A stretch of DNA of 64,000 nucleotides from Arenibacter nanhaiticus (GTDB lineage: Bacteria; Bacteroidota; Bacteroidia; Flavobacteriales; Flavobacteriaceae): assembly GCF_900141935.1 (NCBI RefSeq), contig NZ_FQYX01000003.1, forward strand, positions 124,001 to 188,000, written 5' to 3'. This document shows positions 55,825 through 64,000 of the stretch, piece after piece. A program made the position numbers and the translations under genes. How positions within the stretch are numbered: the first letter of the stretch is position 1; the number at the start of each line of letters is the position of its first letter. The notes under the pieces are model-generated. The model was given only the letters and a program-made list of their open reading frames with translations. It was not told the origin of the DNA and did not search any database.

Positions 55825-56772
55825 CTAAGGTGTAAAGGGCATTGGAGTGTTTAGATTTACAAACATATCCTGAATCATACGCTTTAAGCCATATTTAGGT
55901 TGCCAGTCCCAATCCTTTCGAGCATCAGTGTCGTCAATACTCATGGGCCAAGAATCTGCAATTTGCTGGCGGTAGTCGGGTTGGTAGCGTATCTTAAAAT
56001 TGGGATGTATCTGTTGAATTTCAGAAGCTAATGTCTCCGGAGTAAAACTCATGCCTACAAGATTGTAAGATGTTTTAATTCGTAACTTTTCTTTTGGGGC
56101 CTCCATTAACTCAATGGTAGCTCTAATGGCATCGTCCATATATATCATGGGAAGCATAGTGTCTGGTCCTAAAAAGCATTCAAACTCTTCTTGATTGATG
56201 GCTTTATGAAAAATATCCACGGCGTAGTCTGTAGTGCCACCACCTGGTAAAGATTGATAACCAATAATACCAGGGTAACGGATTGATCGGATATCTAGTC
56301 CATATTTTTCAGTATAATATTTGGCCCAATTTTCGCCGGCCACCTTGCTCATTCCGTATACGGTAGAAGGGGTTAGGTTTGAAGATTGGGGAGTATCGAC
56401 CCGTTCGACGTTGTTTCCAAACACGGCTATGGAACTTGGGTAAAATACCTTTTCTATATTGTGTAGTCGGCTTACTTCTAGAACATTGAAAAATGTTTTC
56501 ATGTTAATGTCCCAAGTGTTTAAAGGGAACTTTTCTCCGTTGGCAGATAAGATTGCGGCCAGATGATATATTTGGGTAATGCCTTTATTTACAACTAATG
56601 TTTGAAGTGCCTCGAAATCGGTGACATCCAATACTTCAAAGGGCCCTATATAATCGGGATTGTGGTGTAGGTCGGTGGCAAGAATATTTTCAGTGCCATA
56701 TTTCTCTTTTAATTTCTCGGATAATACAGAACCAATTTGACCGCTAGCTCCTGTTATTAAAATTTTACTCAT
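55825..56772 (-). CDS. NAD-dependent epimerase/dehydratase, L-threonine 3-dehydrogenase-type SDR
   Basis: The 315-residue cytoplasmic extended SDR begins MSKILITGASGQIGSVLSEKL (Rossmann GxxGxxG). It has YHLAAILSANGE, the catalytic FYPSSIAVFG and TVYGMSKVAGENWAKYY (Tyr-x3-Lys), SIRYPGIIGY and the WQPKYGLKRMIQDM ending. This set matches the GalE-like L-threonine dehydrogenases that make 2-amino-3-ketobutyrate from threonine with NAD. It is downstream of carbohydrate-locus genes on the same strand, so a sugar-nucleotide or sugar role is possible. A perfect 15-bp hairpin separates it from the upstream gene. Confidence 0.86.
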   Translation of the reverse strand: MSKILITGASGQIGSVLSEKLKEKYGTENILATDLHHNPDYIGPFEVLDVTDFEALQTLVVNKGITQIYHLAAILSANGEKFPLNTWDINMKTFFNVLEVSRLHNIEKVFYPSSIAVFGNNVERVDTPQSSNLTPSTVYGMSKVAGENWAKYYTEKYGLDIRSIRYPGIIGYQSLPGGGTTDYAVDIFHKAINQEEFECFLGPDTMLPMIYMDDAIRATIELMEAPKEKLRIKTSYNLVGMSFTPETLASEIQQIHPNFKIRYQPDYRQQIADSWPMSIDDTDARKDWDWQPKYGLKRMIQDMFVNLNTPMPFTP

Positions 56773-56812
56773 TTTCGTAGGTATAAATATTAAAACAATT
56801 ATTATTTATTAG

Positions 56813-56859
56813 GATCACAATGGTCTTAGTTGTTTTATAGAGCCAAGACCATTGTGATC
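56813..56859. repeat. Perfect 15-bp inverted repeat between the dehydrogenase and DUF3472 genes
   Basis: GATCACAATGGTCTT (56813-56827) and AAGACCATTGTGATC (56845-56859) pair exactly around a 17-base loop. In the minus-strand direction it lies 10 bases after the DUF3472 stop codon and is not followed by a proper T tract. Confidence 0.82.
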
Positions 56860-56869
56860 TATAGAAGCA

Positions 56870-58672
56870 TTACTTTTTGACAAATAGGCTTATTTCGGCC
56901 ATAGCGGCATTTTTGCTGCCATCAAACGCGGTTTTGGCTATAAACTTAAAATATCTAAATTCTTTGGGTTCCGAGAGCTCAATTTGCTGTTCTGTCTTTT
57001 CATTTCGAAGTGTGAAATCACCTAAACTTGTCCAGCTCTTATTGTCTTGGCTCACCTGTAATTCTATACTTTTAACGGTTCTGGAAAGGTTTTGTCTTTG
57101 GGTGAATTTAAATCCATCAATAGTGGTTGTAGCCCCCATATCAACAGTAATATAATGGGGAGGAGCCGCGTCACAAGAAGCCCAACAAGAATGCCAATAG
57201 GTTTCCAATTTTCCGTCTAATACATGGGCAGCAAGTCCTGTAGATCCTTCGCCACCTTTATCTTCTTGGGTGCTGTAATCTATCACTTTCCATGCTGTCC
57301 TATCAAGAGATTCATATTCAGGAACCTCTGTAAGGGTAGGTACTTCCAGTTTAGAAAAATCTATATTAGGTGTTTGGCCAGTGGCCGCTCTTTTTAAGGG
57401 AGAATTATGTGTAACCTTTTCACTAAAGAAACCGCAATTCTTTAAATAGAAAGAAGAAGCTTCGGAACCGCCTGCATAATCTAAACGAACACCATTTTTA
57501 CCCGTATTGTCCGTGGTAAAAATTGCCGAAGTCATTTCATGCCATTCCTCCGAAGTATCGTATGCCCAATGGTTAGAGTAATGCGCTTTTCTTGCATTGG
57601 CACCCTGTTCGGTATAAAAATTTTCTAAAAATGAGTGTAACCGCGTTAAATGAGCTTCAGAACTATAAGGCCTTCTAAAACTCGCTACTAGTTTCCATTC
57701 GTCAACTTCGGGAGCATAAAAATATGCAGTGTAATCTATACTATTTGCTTTTTTAGATTCTCCTTTTAACAAAAACTTATAGGTAGTTCCGGCTTTCCAT
57801 GGAAAAGAAAAATAACTCTGTGCCCCAGAGCCCTCATTGCCAAATTCTTTTACGGTAACATCGGAGCCATGACCTAAAGGAATAACCTTATATTCTTCAG
57901 GGATATTATTAGGATCTTGGGTGTCAAAGGCACTCCATACCGAAAACAATACCTTTCTGTCCGTAGATGAATTCACTTGCATTCCGAAGTATCCGGAGGA
58001 AAATCCATTGGCCATAAAATAAGATCCAACGTGGTCATTGCCTTCAGGGACGGTTACCTCATTGTAAAAATAGGTGATGTTCTTACCAACGGGTTCTTCA
58101 TAATTTAAATGTACCGAGGGCCCTCTTCTTCCCCAATAGAAAGAATCAGCATTGATATAACTAATTTTGGAAGACCATTTGGCATCACCCAATACTATAT
58201 CGGAAATATCACCAAAAGACTCCCCTTCTTTGTTCAATCCTTCTAGTTCTACATATTGATAACCGGTTTTAGAAATAGTAAACTTTCCTACGATATGTTT
58301 ATCATAATTGGTGCTGGGGTTAAAGGCTACTTCCTCGCTCTGATTTTCAACCGTGATTTTTAAGGTCGTGGGAGAAGAAAATTTTGCCAGAAGGCCAATG
58401 GAAATAGAACCCGTAGTATGTGCATAGAAATAGGTGCGGATTTTGTTCTTGGAATCGGTCCAGTTTTTAATCCCTCCATCAACTACTATTTTGGAAGTAG
58501 CTTCTGAATTATTAAGGACCCAACTGTTTCCCTGACATGGAATATTAAGAATGAGATCAGCAGATTTTACTGCTTTTATTTCCTTTTCAGATGGTGCTTC
58601 GGTTTTGTCGCAAGAATATGGAAGGCCTGTCAAGGCGACTATTAGCAGCAACATTGTTTTTATCATTTTCAT
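56870..58672 (-). CDS. DUF5077/DUF3472 lipoprotein with C-terminal F5/8C module
   Basis: A 600-residue lipoprotein (LPYSC with Cys21). The first about 130 mature residues look like DUF5077 (LILNIPCQGNSWVLNN…YVELEGLNKEG). The middle (about 165-420) matches DUF3472 (YFYNEVTVPEGNDHVGSYFMANGFSSGYFGMQVNS, VLFSVWSAFDTQDP, SFPWKAGTTYKFLLKG, SFLENFYTEQGANARKAHYSNHWA). The C-terminus (about 450-600) is an F5/8C discoidin domain (HVLDGKLETYWHSCWASC, HYITVDMGATTTIDGFKF). The architecture points to surface glycan binding or hydrolysis; no enzymatic activity is known to me. It is part of the minus-strand susCD locus. Confidence 0.82.
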   Translation of the reverse strand: MKMIKTMLLLIVALTGLPYSCDKTEAPSEKEIKAVKSADLILNIPCQGNSWVLNNSEATSKIVVDGGIKNWTDSKNKIRTYFYAHTTGSISIGLLAKFSSPTTLKITVENQSEEVAFNPSTNYDKHIVGKFTISKTGYQYVELEGLNKEGESFGDISDIVLGDAKWSSKISYINADSFYWGRRGPSVHLNYEEPVGKNITYFYNEVTVPEGNDHVGSYFMANGFSSGYFGMQVNSSTDRKVLFSVWSAFDTQDPNNIPEEYKVIPLGHGSDVTVKEFGNEGSGAQSYFSFPWKAGTTYKFLLKGESKKANSIDYTAYFYAPEVDEWKLVASFRRPYSSEAHLTRLHSFLENFYTEQGANARKAHYSNHWAYDTSEEWHEMTSAIFTTDNTGKNGVRLDYAGGSEASSFYLKNCGFFSEKVTHNSPLKRAATGQTPNIDFSKLEVPTLTEVPEYESLDRTAWKVIDYSTQEDKGGEGSTGLAAHVLDGKLETYWHSCWASCDAAPPHYITVDMGATTTIDGFKFTQRQNLSRTVKSIELQVSQDNKSWTSLGDFTLRNEKTEQQIELSEPKEFRYFKFIAKTAFDGSKNAAMAEISLFVKK

Positions 58673-58707
58673 AATTATAGAGTTGTTAGAAGTTAATTTT
58701 TTAGTTT

Positions 58708-60348
58708 CTAATTAGGACATTCCGTTGAAATAATAGACCGCCCATCTAAACTCCAGGAAGGAGAAATGGGAATGCACAAATGGTTAAGAGCGGTAACCAT
58801 TACGTCTACAGTTCTTGGGGTATCTTTATAGTTATGTTGTTCAACAACAATTTCTGATTGAACTTTTTCCCATTTAGCCCCGCTACGGACTGCATGGTTT
58901 TCATGTGTGCTAGAATCTTTGATATGGGTACCGCTGCCATCGTTTAGTTTCCAATGTCCGATTAAATTGTCAATGTTCTTGTGCGTCTGATCCAGTGTTG
59001 TACACTGCCAAGTATTGATTTCTTCAGCAGCTAATACAGCGTTAAAAATTCTCACCTCGGCTATAGAACCATTAAAGTGGTATTTATTATTGCCATCTGC
59101 CCCAATAGTAAATGACAATTCGTTGTCTATATTACCGATTTTTGATATGGAAACTTCATTGGAAAACACCCCATCAATATACACTTTAAGCATTCCGTCT
59201 CGGTCAAAGGTAGCACTAAGGGTATGCCATTGGTTATCGGTTACGTTAGAGGTTTCTACATCTGCCCGTTGGCTGCCATCACCTATATTGACCTTAAACT
59301 TTTGAGAGTTGGGTTTAAAGGAAAAGATAAATCCTGGGGTAAGGCCGTTATCCCAATTTTTTTTGCCCAAAATATGAATATCACCAGCATAATCGGATTT
59401 GATTCGGCATTCTATAGAAAAATCTTGGGAGGTACCAAAATTGTACTCCTTGTTCTCGGGAATTTTTATAAAACCATCAGCATTAAATTTTAGTTCAGTA
59501 GAATTTTCTAAACAATCTTTTGGATTAGGGACAGTCGATTCTGTCGTAGTTTTGCTAATTTTTCTTTTCGCAATACTATCCCCACTTGCAATAATAAAAA
59601 TGGTGCGCTCCTCGTCAGAATCACCGCCATGGTTATTAGAAATACCACCGTGATCCGTACTTACTAAAATGAGCCAATCTTCCCTCTCATAAGTCGTTCT
59701 GTTTTTTAAGGCAGACATGATCTTGCCTATAGATTGGTCTACCGTTTCAATAGCAGAGATATATTTGGGGTTATCCCTACTAAAACCAGTTGAATGTCCG
59801 GCATGATCTACATCGTCGAAATGCACAAAAATGGCCGTCAAATCTGTTTCTTTAAGATGGGCTATTGTCTTTCGTTCTACTTCTAAGCTACTATCCGGGA
59901 CATTAGAAATAATGTCTGCTGTAGAAAGTACTACTTTGGTATTGATAGGGTGCCATTGAGAAACGGAAACAGTTTTATAATTTGGATCGTATTGTTTTAT
60001 CCGTTTAAATAAGTGGGGATAACTACTGTGGTTATATCCTTCAAAGGTATTGTCTATTACCCTATGCTTATCTTCCCAAACTCCGGTAAGCATCGAAGTC
60101 CACCCTGGACCACTTCTAGTTATTCCGGTATTCCTGGCATCTAAAGAATAGGTGCCATTACTAATTAAATTGTCCAAATGAGGAGTATTGGCAATTTCTA
60201 AAACATCTGGCCTACAACCATCGATTCCTATGATCAAAACCTTTTTGGTTTTTCCATCAGTATCCGTTGTTGGATTTTCGGACCTACTGGATTTATGGCA
60301 ACCGATAAGCACCATAGCCATTAAAATCGTTGTTAATTTCTTTCTCAT
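58708..60348 (-). CDS. Phosphodiesterase of the alkaline phosphatase superfamily with an inserted LamG domain
   Basis: A 546-residue lipoprotein (LIGC with Cys17). The phosphodiesterase half (about 35-275) has IIGIDGCRPDVLEIANTPHLD, the nucleophile region RSGPGWTSMLTGVW, DDVDHAGHSTGFS and STDHGGISNNHGG, so all metal ligands appear present. Residues about 285-490 form a LamG/concanavalin-like domain (DFSIECRIKSD, GFIFSFKPN, ATFDRDGMLKVYIDG). The last about 40 residues (TPRTVDVMVTALNHLCIPISPSWSLDG) are the usual end of the phosphodiesterase fold, so LamG is inserted rather than appended. The protein is related to the 23236 phosphodiesterase of the other locus. Confidence 0.86.
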   Translation of the reverse strand: MRKKLTTILMAMVLIGCHKSSRSENPTTDTDGKTKKVLIIGIDGCRPDVLEIANTPHLDNLISNGTYSLDARNTGITRSGPGWTSMLTGVWEDKHRVIDNTFEGYNHSSYPHLFKRIKQYDPNYKTVSVSQWHPINTKVVLSTADIISNVPDSSLEVERKTIAHLKETDLTAIFVHFDDVDHAGHSTGFSRDNPKYISAIETVDQSIGKIMSALKNRTTYEREDWLILVSTDHGGISNNHGGDSDEERTIFIIASGDSIAKRKISKTTTESTVPNPKDCLENSTELKFNADGFIKIPENKEYNFGTSQDFSIECRIKSDYAGDIHILGKKNWDNGLTPGFIFSFKPNSQKFKVNIGDGSQRADVETSNVTDNQWHTLSATFDRDGMLKVYIDGVFSNEVSISKIGNIDNELSFTIGADGNNKYHFNGSIAEVRIFNAVLAAEEINTWQCTTLDQTHKNIDNLIGHWKLNDGSGTHIKDSSTHENHAVRSGAKWEKVQSEIVVEQHNYKDTPRTVDVMVTALNHLCIPISPSWSLDGRSIISTECPN

Positions 60349-60420
60349 TGGGTATTAAAATGTGGTGTTATAATAGAGGGTTTTAAATATGTCAAATTGT
60401 GTTACTATTAAAACTAATAA

Positions 60421-60443
60421 GGAGGGGTAACCAATACCCCTCC
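60421..60443 (-). terminator. Candidate terminator or attenuator between the LamG lipoprotein and phosphodiesterase genes
   Basis: GGAGGGGTA (60421-60429) and TACCCCTCC (60435-60443) form a perfect 9-bp stem with a five-base loop. On the minus strand it is followed by a T-rich but interrupted stretch, so it may terminate only part of the transcripts from the susCD genes. Confidence 0.6.
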
Positions 60444-60484
60444 CTATTATTAACTAACTCAACTAAAAAACTCAACTAAAAAAA

Positions 60485-62215
60485 TTATTCGTTGTATAAA
60501 CTGGTCATTTGCTCTGGAGTAAGAACGTAATCGTATATGGCAATATTCGCCAATTCTCCTTCAAACCAATCGCCATAGGCAGCTGTGCCGTCCTGTGCCA
60601 AATTAATTGGAAAAGAACTCTTCATGTCTCCAATAGAGGACATATCAACACTGCCAACTTCTACACCATCTTGGTAAGCGATGGCGTTGCCATCCCTATC
60701 GAAGGTCACAGAAATTAAATGCCATTCGCCATCATTAATGATGTTCCCATTAATGTCTATTCGGTTGGTCCCATCTCCGGCATTCATTTTCCAAGCGCCT
60801 CCGGTATAAGCAAATATGAATCCTTTGTTGGCTCCAGCGGCCCAATTCTTGTCACCTATCATAGATGGATCGCTATTGGTAGCTGTAGTTTTTACCCAGA
60901 GCGCCACTGTAAAATCATTGGCATATCTAAAATCCAATTTAGAATTATCAGTTATGGTAGAATATCCATCGGTACCATTATAGCTAAAAGTATATTTGTT
61001 AGCATCAACCCCAATAGTTGTTCCTCCTTGGTTGGTAACAGTAATGTTAGAAGTATTGCCGTTTTGAGTGTGTAATTGAACTCCGGTTTTAACACCAGAA
61101 AGCTCAGCTACTTCAGTGGCACTTAAGGCATAATCGTATATATAGGTTTCTCCTATACTTCCTTGATACCAAGCGCCATAAGAACCGGTTCCGTCCTGTG
61201 ATAAATGAATAAGGTTACCGCTTTCCATGCTTCCTATAGCGGACATATCCGTGCTGCCTGCAACAACGCCATCTTCGTAAATTGTAGCGTTGCCATCTCG
61301 GTCAAAGGTGGCCATTAAAAAATGCCATTCTCCGTCATTGATAGCATTGCCACTGACATCGATTCTATTAGTACCATCTCCGGCATTTAATTTCCAACCA
61401 CTATTGCCGGTAAATGCAAATATAAATCCTGGATTAGTGCCACTGCCCCAATCTTTATCTCCAATAATGGAAGGGTCACTGTTGGCGGCGGTGGTGTTTA
61501 CCCATAAACCTACGGAAAAATCTTCAGTATACCTGAAATTTAATGATCCGTTATCCGTAATTTCCACTTTGTCAGAGGCACCGTTAAAAGTAAGGATAGA
61601 ACCTACTTTTGGATCCTTTACCCTAGAAGAAACTTCATCCTCTGTTGGCAATCCGATAATTTCGCCCACTTGTTTTTTCAGGTAAACAAAAAAGTCTACC
61701 GGTATACTGGTGTCTTTGACCTTCACATGTTTAATTTCAAAGAAGGAAGCTCCCATAGAACCATCTTCAAACAAGATTTCGAACTTCAATACGGCCTTGT
61801 CTCCTATTTGTATTAAGCCTAACTTATCTAAAGTGGTTTCAAAATCAGCGCTGATGTATTGCTGATTAACAGTGGTAAATTCAGTAATCGTTTCTAAAAG
61901 AGAAAGATCCTTTCCCAATAACACTTTTACCGCTAAAGGCTTCTTTAAAGAGACCATAGCCAAATTTATTGGTTGTCCCTCACTATACGACTCCTTTTCT
62001 TTTGGGTCGTAACTTAGTCCTTCTAATTCCTCTTCGGTATACGCTTCTCCTGTAATGGGGTTGGGATGGGAAATATAGAATTCAAAATTTTCCGTATAAC
62101 GTGTATCCTGCCAACCTTGTTCGTCTTGGGAACAACTTAGGAAGAGTAAAATACTACATGCCGCAAATAATTTATAGGCAAATGTAAGTGGTAATATGGT
62201 TGTTATTTTCTTCAT
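60485..62215 (-). CDS. Surface lipoprotein with two LamG (concanavalin A-like) repeats, probable glycan-binding protein
   Basis: A 576-residue lipoprotein (FLSC with Cys28). The first about 200 residues are a beta-rich domain of no family I can name (YTENFEFYISHPNPITGEAY…). Two LamG domains follow (about 205-375 and 405-575), sharing runs such as GDGTNRID, INDGEWH, TFDRDGNA and IYDY, clearly an internal duplication. The position right after SusD is where surface glycan-binding proteins (SusE/F or SGBP) are encoded. I see no catalytic residues of GH16-type enzymes in the LamG parts, so binding is more likely than hydrolysis. Confidence 0.84.
   Translation of the reverse strand: MKKITTILPLTFAYKLFAACSILLFLSCSQDEQGWQDTRYTENFEFYISHPNPITGEAYTEEELEGLSYDPKEKESYSEGQPINLAMVSLKKPLAVKVLLGKDLSLLETITEFTTVNQQYISADFETTLDKLGLIQIGDKAVLKFEILFEDGSMGASFFEIKHVKVKDTSIPVDFFVYLKKQVGEIIGLPTEDEVSSRVKDPKVGSILTFNGASDKVEITDNGSLNFRYTEDFSVGLWVNTTAANSDPSIIGDKDWGSGTNPGFIFAFTGNSGWKLNAGDGTNRIDVSGNAINDGEWHFLMATFDRDGNATIYEDGVVAGSTDMSAIGSMESGNLIHLSQDGTGSYGAWYQGSIGETYIYDYALSATEVAELSGVKTGVQLHTQNGNTSNITVTNQGGTTIGVDANKYTFSYNGTDGYSTITDNSKLDFRYANDFTVALWVKTTATNSDPSMIGDKNWAAGANKGFIFAYTGGAWKMNAGDGTNRIDINGNIINDGEWHLISVTFDRDGNAIAYQDGVEVGSVDMSSIGDMKSSFPINLAQDGTAAYGDWFEGELANIAIYDYVLTPEQMTSLYNE
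60488..61603 (-). repeat. Tandem LamG-coding duplication inside the surface lipoprotein gene
   Basis: Two units of about 170 codons (61603-61090 and 61003-60488, approximate edges) encode similar LamG domains. I judge them well over half identical by eye in the core, with near-identical blocks (SDPSxIGDKxW, AGDGTNRID). Confidence 0.8.
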
Positions 62216-62236
62216 AATAATGTAGTTATTTTAGGT

Positions 62237-63721
62237 TTAGTCTTGGATGAGCCACATAACTTGATCCCGGTCATCTATTTCATTTCCGAACTGTGATCTT
62301 AGGGCAGCTCGATAATTTTCACGGTTATCAGAGTCTTCCGCCGATGGATAGGCCCAACGAAGGGGTAACTTTTCTACATTGTTTTCGCTAGAAAAAGCAA
62401 ATTGAGGTACTCCAGTTCTGCGGTTTAAAAAGAAGCCTTCCCACCTAGAGTTTTCAGCAAAGACAAGGTACATTTGTTCATGAATTCTCTGTAGCCCTTG
62501 AGCGCCGGCAACATAAGGTGCCTCTAGGGTAAGATAATTAGTGATGGCTTCGGCAGTCACCCCATAGTATTCCATGGAAGCCGATACCCCATTATCATAA
62601 TGAACCTTGGGGTTATTTGAAATCCATCCTCTATGGGCAGCTTCTGCAATATTTAATTCTTGTTCGGAATATCCTAAGAAAACGGCTGGTTGCCCTACAT
62701 AATTCCAAAATCGTTCTTCATTTGGGTACGATAAATCACCGTTGACCCTTTTAATACTGTTAGAAGCGGTTGAGGCAGCAATATCTGCTCCTTCATATGC
62801 ATTAAAATCAGCTCTAACAGCGGCCTCATCCGGGTTGGCCGCCAAGGCATTGGGGGTAGGGTCTGCTACCTTGAACAGCCTTGGGTCTTTATTGTTTTTT
62901 AATAAATCGATATAAGTTTTTCCTAAGACGATATCAACCCTATAGGCGGCATTGTCGGGGTTGTAAGGACCTCTAAAACCATCTTTGTCTTGATGTATAA
63001 TTTGCATATTATCATCCGAACTGGCCATCAAAGGATAGGTGTTTGGATTATTGATGATATTAGCAAAGCGTTCGGCAACATTAATACCTCCATCATTGGC
63101 CCTTTTACTCAAAGAAACCAATACCCTGAGCGTGTAACTGTTTATTGCCTTTTGCCAAAGTCGAAGATTACCGTTGTAATAAAAATCTCCGTCTAAGGTA
63201 TAAGTAGGGTTTGTGCCAATAAATTGACCCAATTCCAAATTCGCTTCATTTAACCAGTTGAGAGATTGCTCGTAAACCGATTTTTGAGTATCATATTTAG
63301 GTTGAGGGTTATCGGCTCCTTTCATGGCCTCGACAAGAGGTACATCTCCAAGTTCCCTGCTCATATCAATATAGTAATATGCCTTTAAAAATTTGGCTAA
63401 AATAGCATAGACCGGAGCACCGGACTTTTCAGACTCTTCAACCATTTTATTAATATCCCTTAAATAGCCATAATTGAACCCCCCGTTTCCAAAACGGTAA
63501 TCTACGGGGGTACCATCAGAGTTGTTACGGATATGGTATTGTGCAAAAGAATAACTGTCCGTAAAGGCAGAAATTGGTTTGGGAACAACACTAGTGAACA
63601 AGAGGCTAGGGGGAACAGAAACCGGATCATTGGGGTTTTCCCTAAGGTCGTCATATTTCATACAGCTACTGATCGACAAAAAACCGAACAATAGTACTAT
63701 TGAATTTCTTATTTTTTTCAT
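62237..63721 (-). CDS. SusD/RagB family nutrient-binding outer membrane lipoprotein
   Basis: I take the ATG at 63719-63721 as the start, giving MKKIRNSIVLLFGFLSISSC with lipidated Cys20 (494 residues); a 13-codon extension is possible but spoils the signal peptide. The protein matches the second SusD type: MKYDDLRENPNDPVSVPPSLLFTSVVP, FAQYHIRNNSDGTPVDYRFGNGGFNYGYLRDINKMVEES, AILAKFLKAYYYIDMSRELGDVPLVEAMKG and QELNIAEAAHRGWIS. It binds glycans together with the SusC encoded immediately upstream on the same strand. Confidence 0.93.
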   Translation of the reverse strand: MKKIRNSIVLLFGFLSISSCMKYDDLRENPNDPVSVPPSLLFTSVVPKPISAFTDSYSFAQYHIRNNSDGTPVDYRFGNGGFNYGYLRDINKMVEESEKSGAPVYAILAKFLKAYYYIDMSRELGDVPLVEAMKGADNPQPKYDTQKSVYEQSLNWLNEANLELGQFIGTNPTYTLDGDFYYNGNLRLWQKAINSYTLRVLVSLSKRANDGGINVAERFANIINNPNTYPLMASSDDNMQIIHQDKDGFRGPYNPDNAAYRVDIVLGKTYIDLLKNNKDPRLFKVADPTPNALAANPDEAAVRADFNAYEGADIAASTASNSIKRVNGDLSYPNEERFWNYVGQPAVFLGYSEQELNIAEAAHRGWISNNPKVHYDNGVSASMEYYGVTAEAITNYLTLEAPYVAGAQGLQRIHEQMYLVFAENSRWEGFFLNRRTGVPQFAFSSENNVEKLPLRWAYPSAEDSDNRENYRAALRSQFGNEIDDRDQVMWLIQD

Positions 63722-63731
63722 TTTTCTTTTT

Positions 63732-64000
63732 TTAAAATTGAAGGTTGATGTTAAACCCATAAGTTCTTTGAGATGGGAATTGCAAATTGGTAGACCCTCT
63801 ACTAACAGTATAAGTGTCTAAATCTCCATAAGTATGGTCCTTGGTCCAGTAAAGAAGGTTTCTACCTACTACCGAAACAGAAGCAGTGTTCAGGAAAGTC
63901 TTCTTTAATAAAGAACTAGGAAGGTCATACGTCAAGGTTACTTCTCTTAATTTCACAAAGGTTTTTTCAATGATATTGCTTTCATAGGCTGCTTTGTAAG
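63732..64000 (-). CDS. SusC/RagA TonB-linked outer membrane receptor, C-terminal end only
   Basis: The minus-strand frame is open from base 64000 to the stop codon at 63732 and translates to the end of a SusC barrel: YKAAYESNIIEKTFVKLREVTLTYDLP, VSVVGRNLLYWTKDHTYGDLD and the terminal FPSQRTYGFNINLQF. The end phenylalanine and the KLREVTLTYDLP strand are standard for this family. The SusD gene begins 10 bases beyond the stop codon. The N-terminus and regulator lie outside the window. Confidence 0.92.
   Translation of the reverse strand, partial: YKAAYESNIIEKTFVKLREVTLTYDLPSSLLKKTFLNTASVSVVGRNLLYWTKDHTYGDLDTYTVSRGSTNLQFPSQRTYGFNINLQF

Noticed and set aside
63722-63760. Extended start of the right-edge SusD
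   Set aside because: The extra 13 codons overlap the preceding susC and disrupt the lipoprotein signal; the ATG at 63719-63721 is better.
1-64000. CRISPR arrays, tRNA or rRNA genes, insertion sequences, phage genes
   Set aside because: I looked for regularly spaced repeats, cloverleaf-type sequences, transposase motifs and terminal inverted repeats and saw none I could support.

Overview
The window reads as chromosome of a Bacteroidota bacterium, most likely a marine Flavobacteriaceae member. The evidence is paired SusC/SusD genes, a hybrid two-component regulator, many lipoprotein signals (…SC/…AC), -7 promoter boxes of the TAnnTTTG type, almost no Shine-Dalgarno sequences, and moderately AT-rich DNA. 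It is nearly all polysaccharide-utilisation machinery. I see no rRNA, tRNA, CRISPR, insertion sequence or phage genes.

Left edge (1-7.3 kb): the N-terminus of a SusC-type receptor runs off the window on the minus strand. Divergent from it is a hybrid two-component sensor/regulator, followed by a secreted sulfatase with a strong terminator. At 7.5-9.2 kb a minus-strand pair encodes a diheme cytochrome c and a TetR regulator; each gene has a copy of the same 16-bp palindrome just upstream of its start codon.

Main locus (9.3-53.3 kb, all plus strand): a fucose/arabinose-type utilisation locus. It starts with fucI and an AraB-like kinase, then a LacI regulator. A long operon follows: fucP, a mutarotase-like lipoprotein, GH29, a five-bladed propeller hydrolase, GH116, a phosphodiesterase and a second propeller hydrolase. 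Next come a SusC/SusD pair, two secreted GH172 enzymes, a degraded C-terminal fragment, a frameshifted GH9-like gene, a signal-less GH172 with a GPH sugar symporter, a beta-helix GH141-like protein, two more GH29 fucosidases, a ThuA protein and a large SGNH/propeller/cytochrome c protein. A separately transcribed GH20 closes the locus. Variants of one palindrome, GCTAAWTCGAWTTAGC, precede fucI, fucP, susC (twice), the first GH172 gene and the third GH172 gene, so I infer one LacI-controlled regulon. No fuculose-1-phosphate aldolase gene is present. FucI plus a ribulokinase would also route D-arabinose to D-ribulose-5-phosphate, which fits three GH172 genes (a family that includes D-arabinofuranosidases). 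This is the most interesting biological hypothesis here.

Right part (53.4-55.7 kb): a GlxA-type regulator (DJ-1/PfpI plus AraC) with a probably leaderless promoter, a secreted DJ-1/PfpI protein and a small lipoprotein.

Right edge (55.8-64 kb, minus strand): a second utilisation locus. In transcription order it has a SusC (only its C-terminus is inside), a SusD-like protein, a lipoprotein with two LamG repeats, a phosphodiesterase whose fold is split by a LamG insertion, a DUF5077/DUF3472/F5-8C lipoprotein and an L-threonine 3-dehydrogenase-type SDR.
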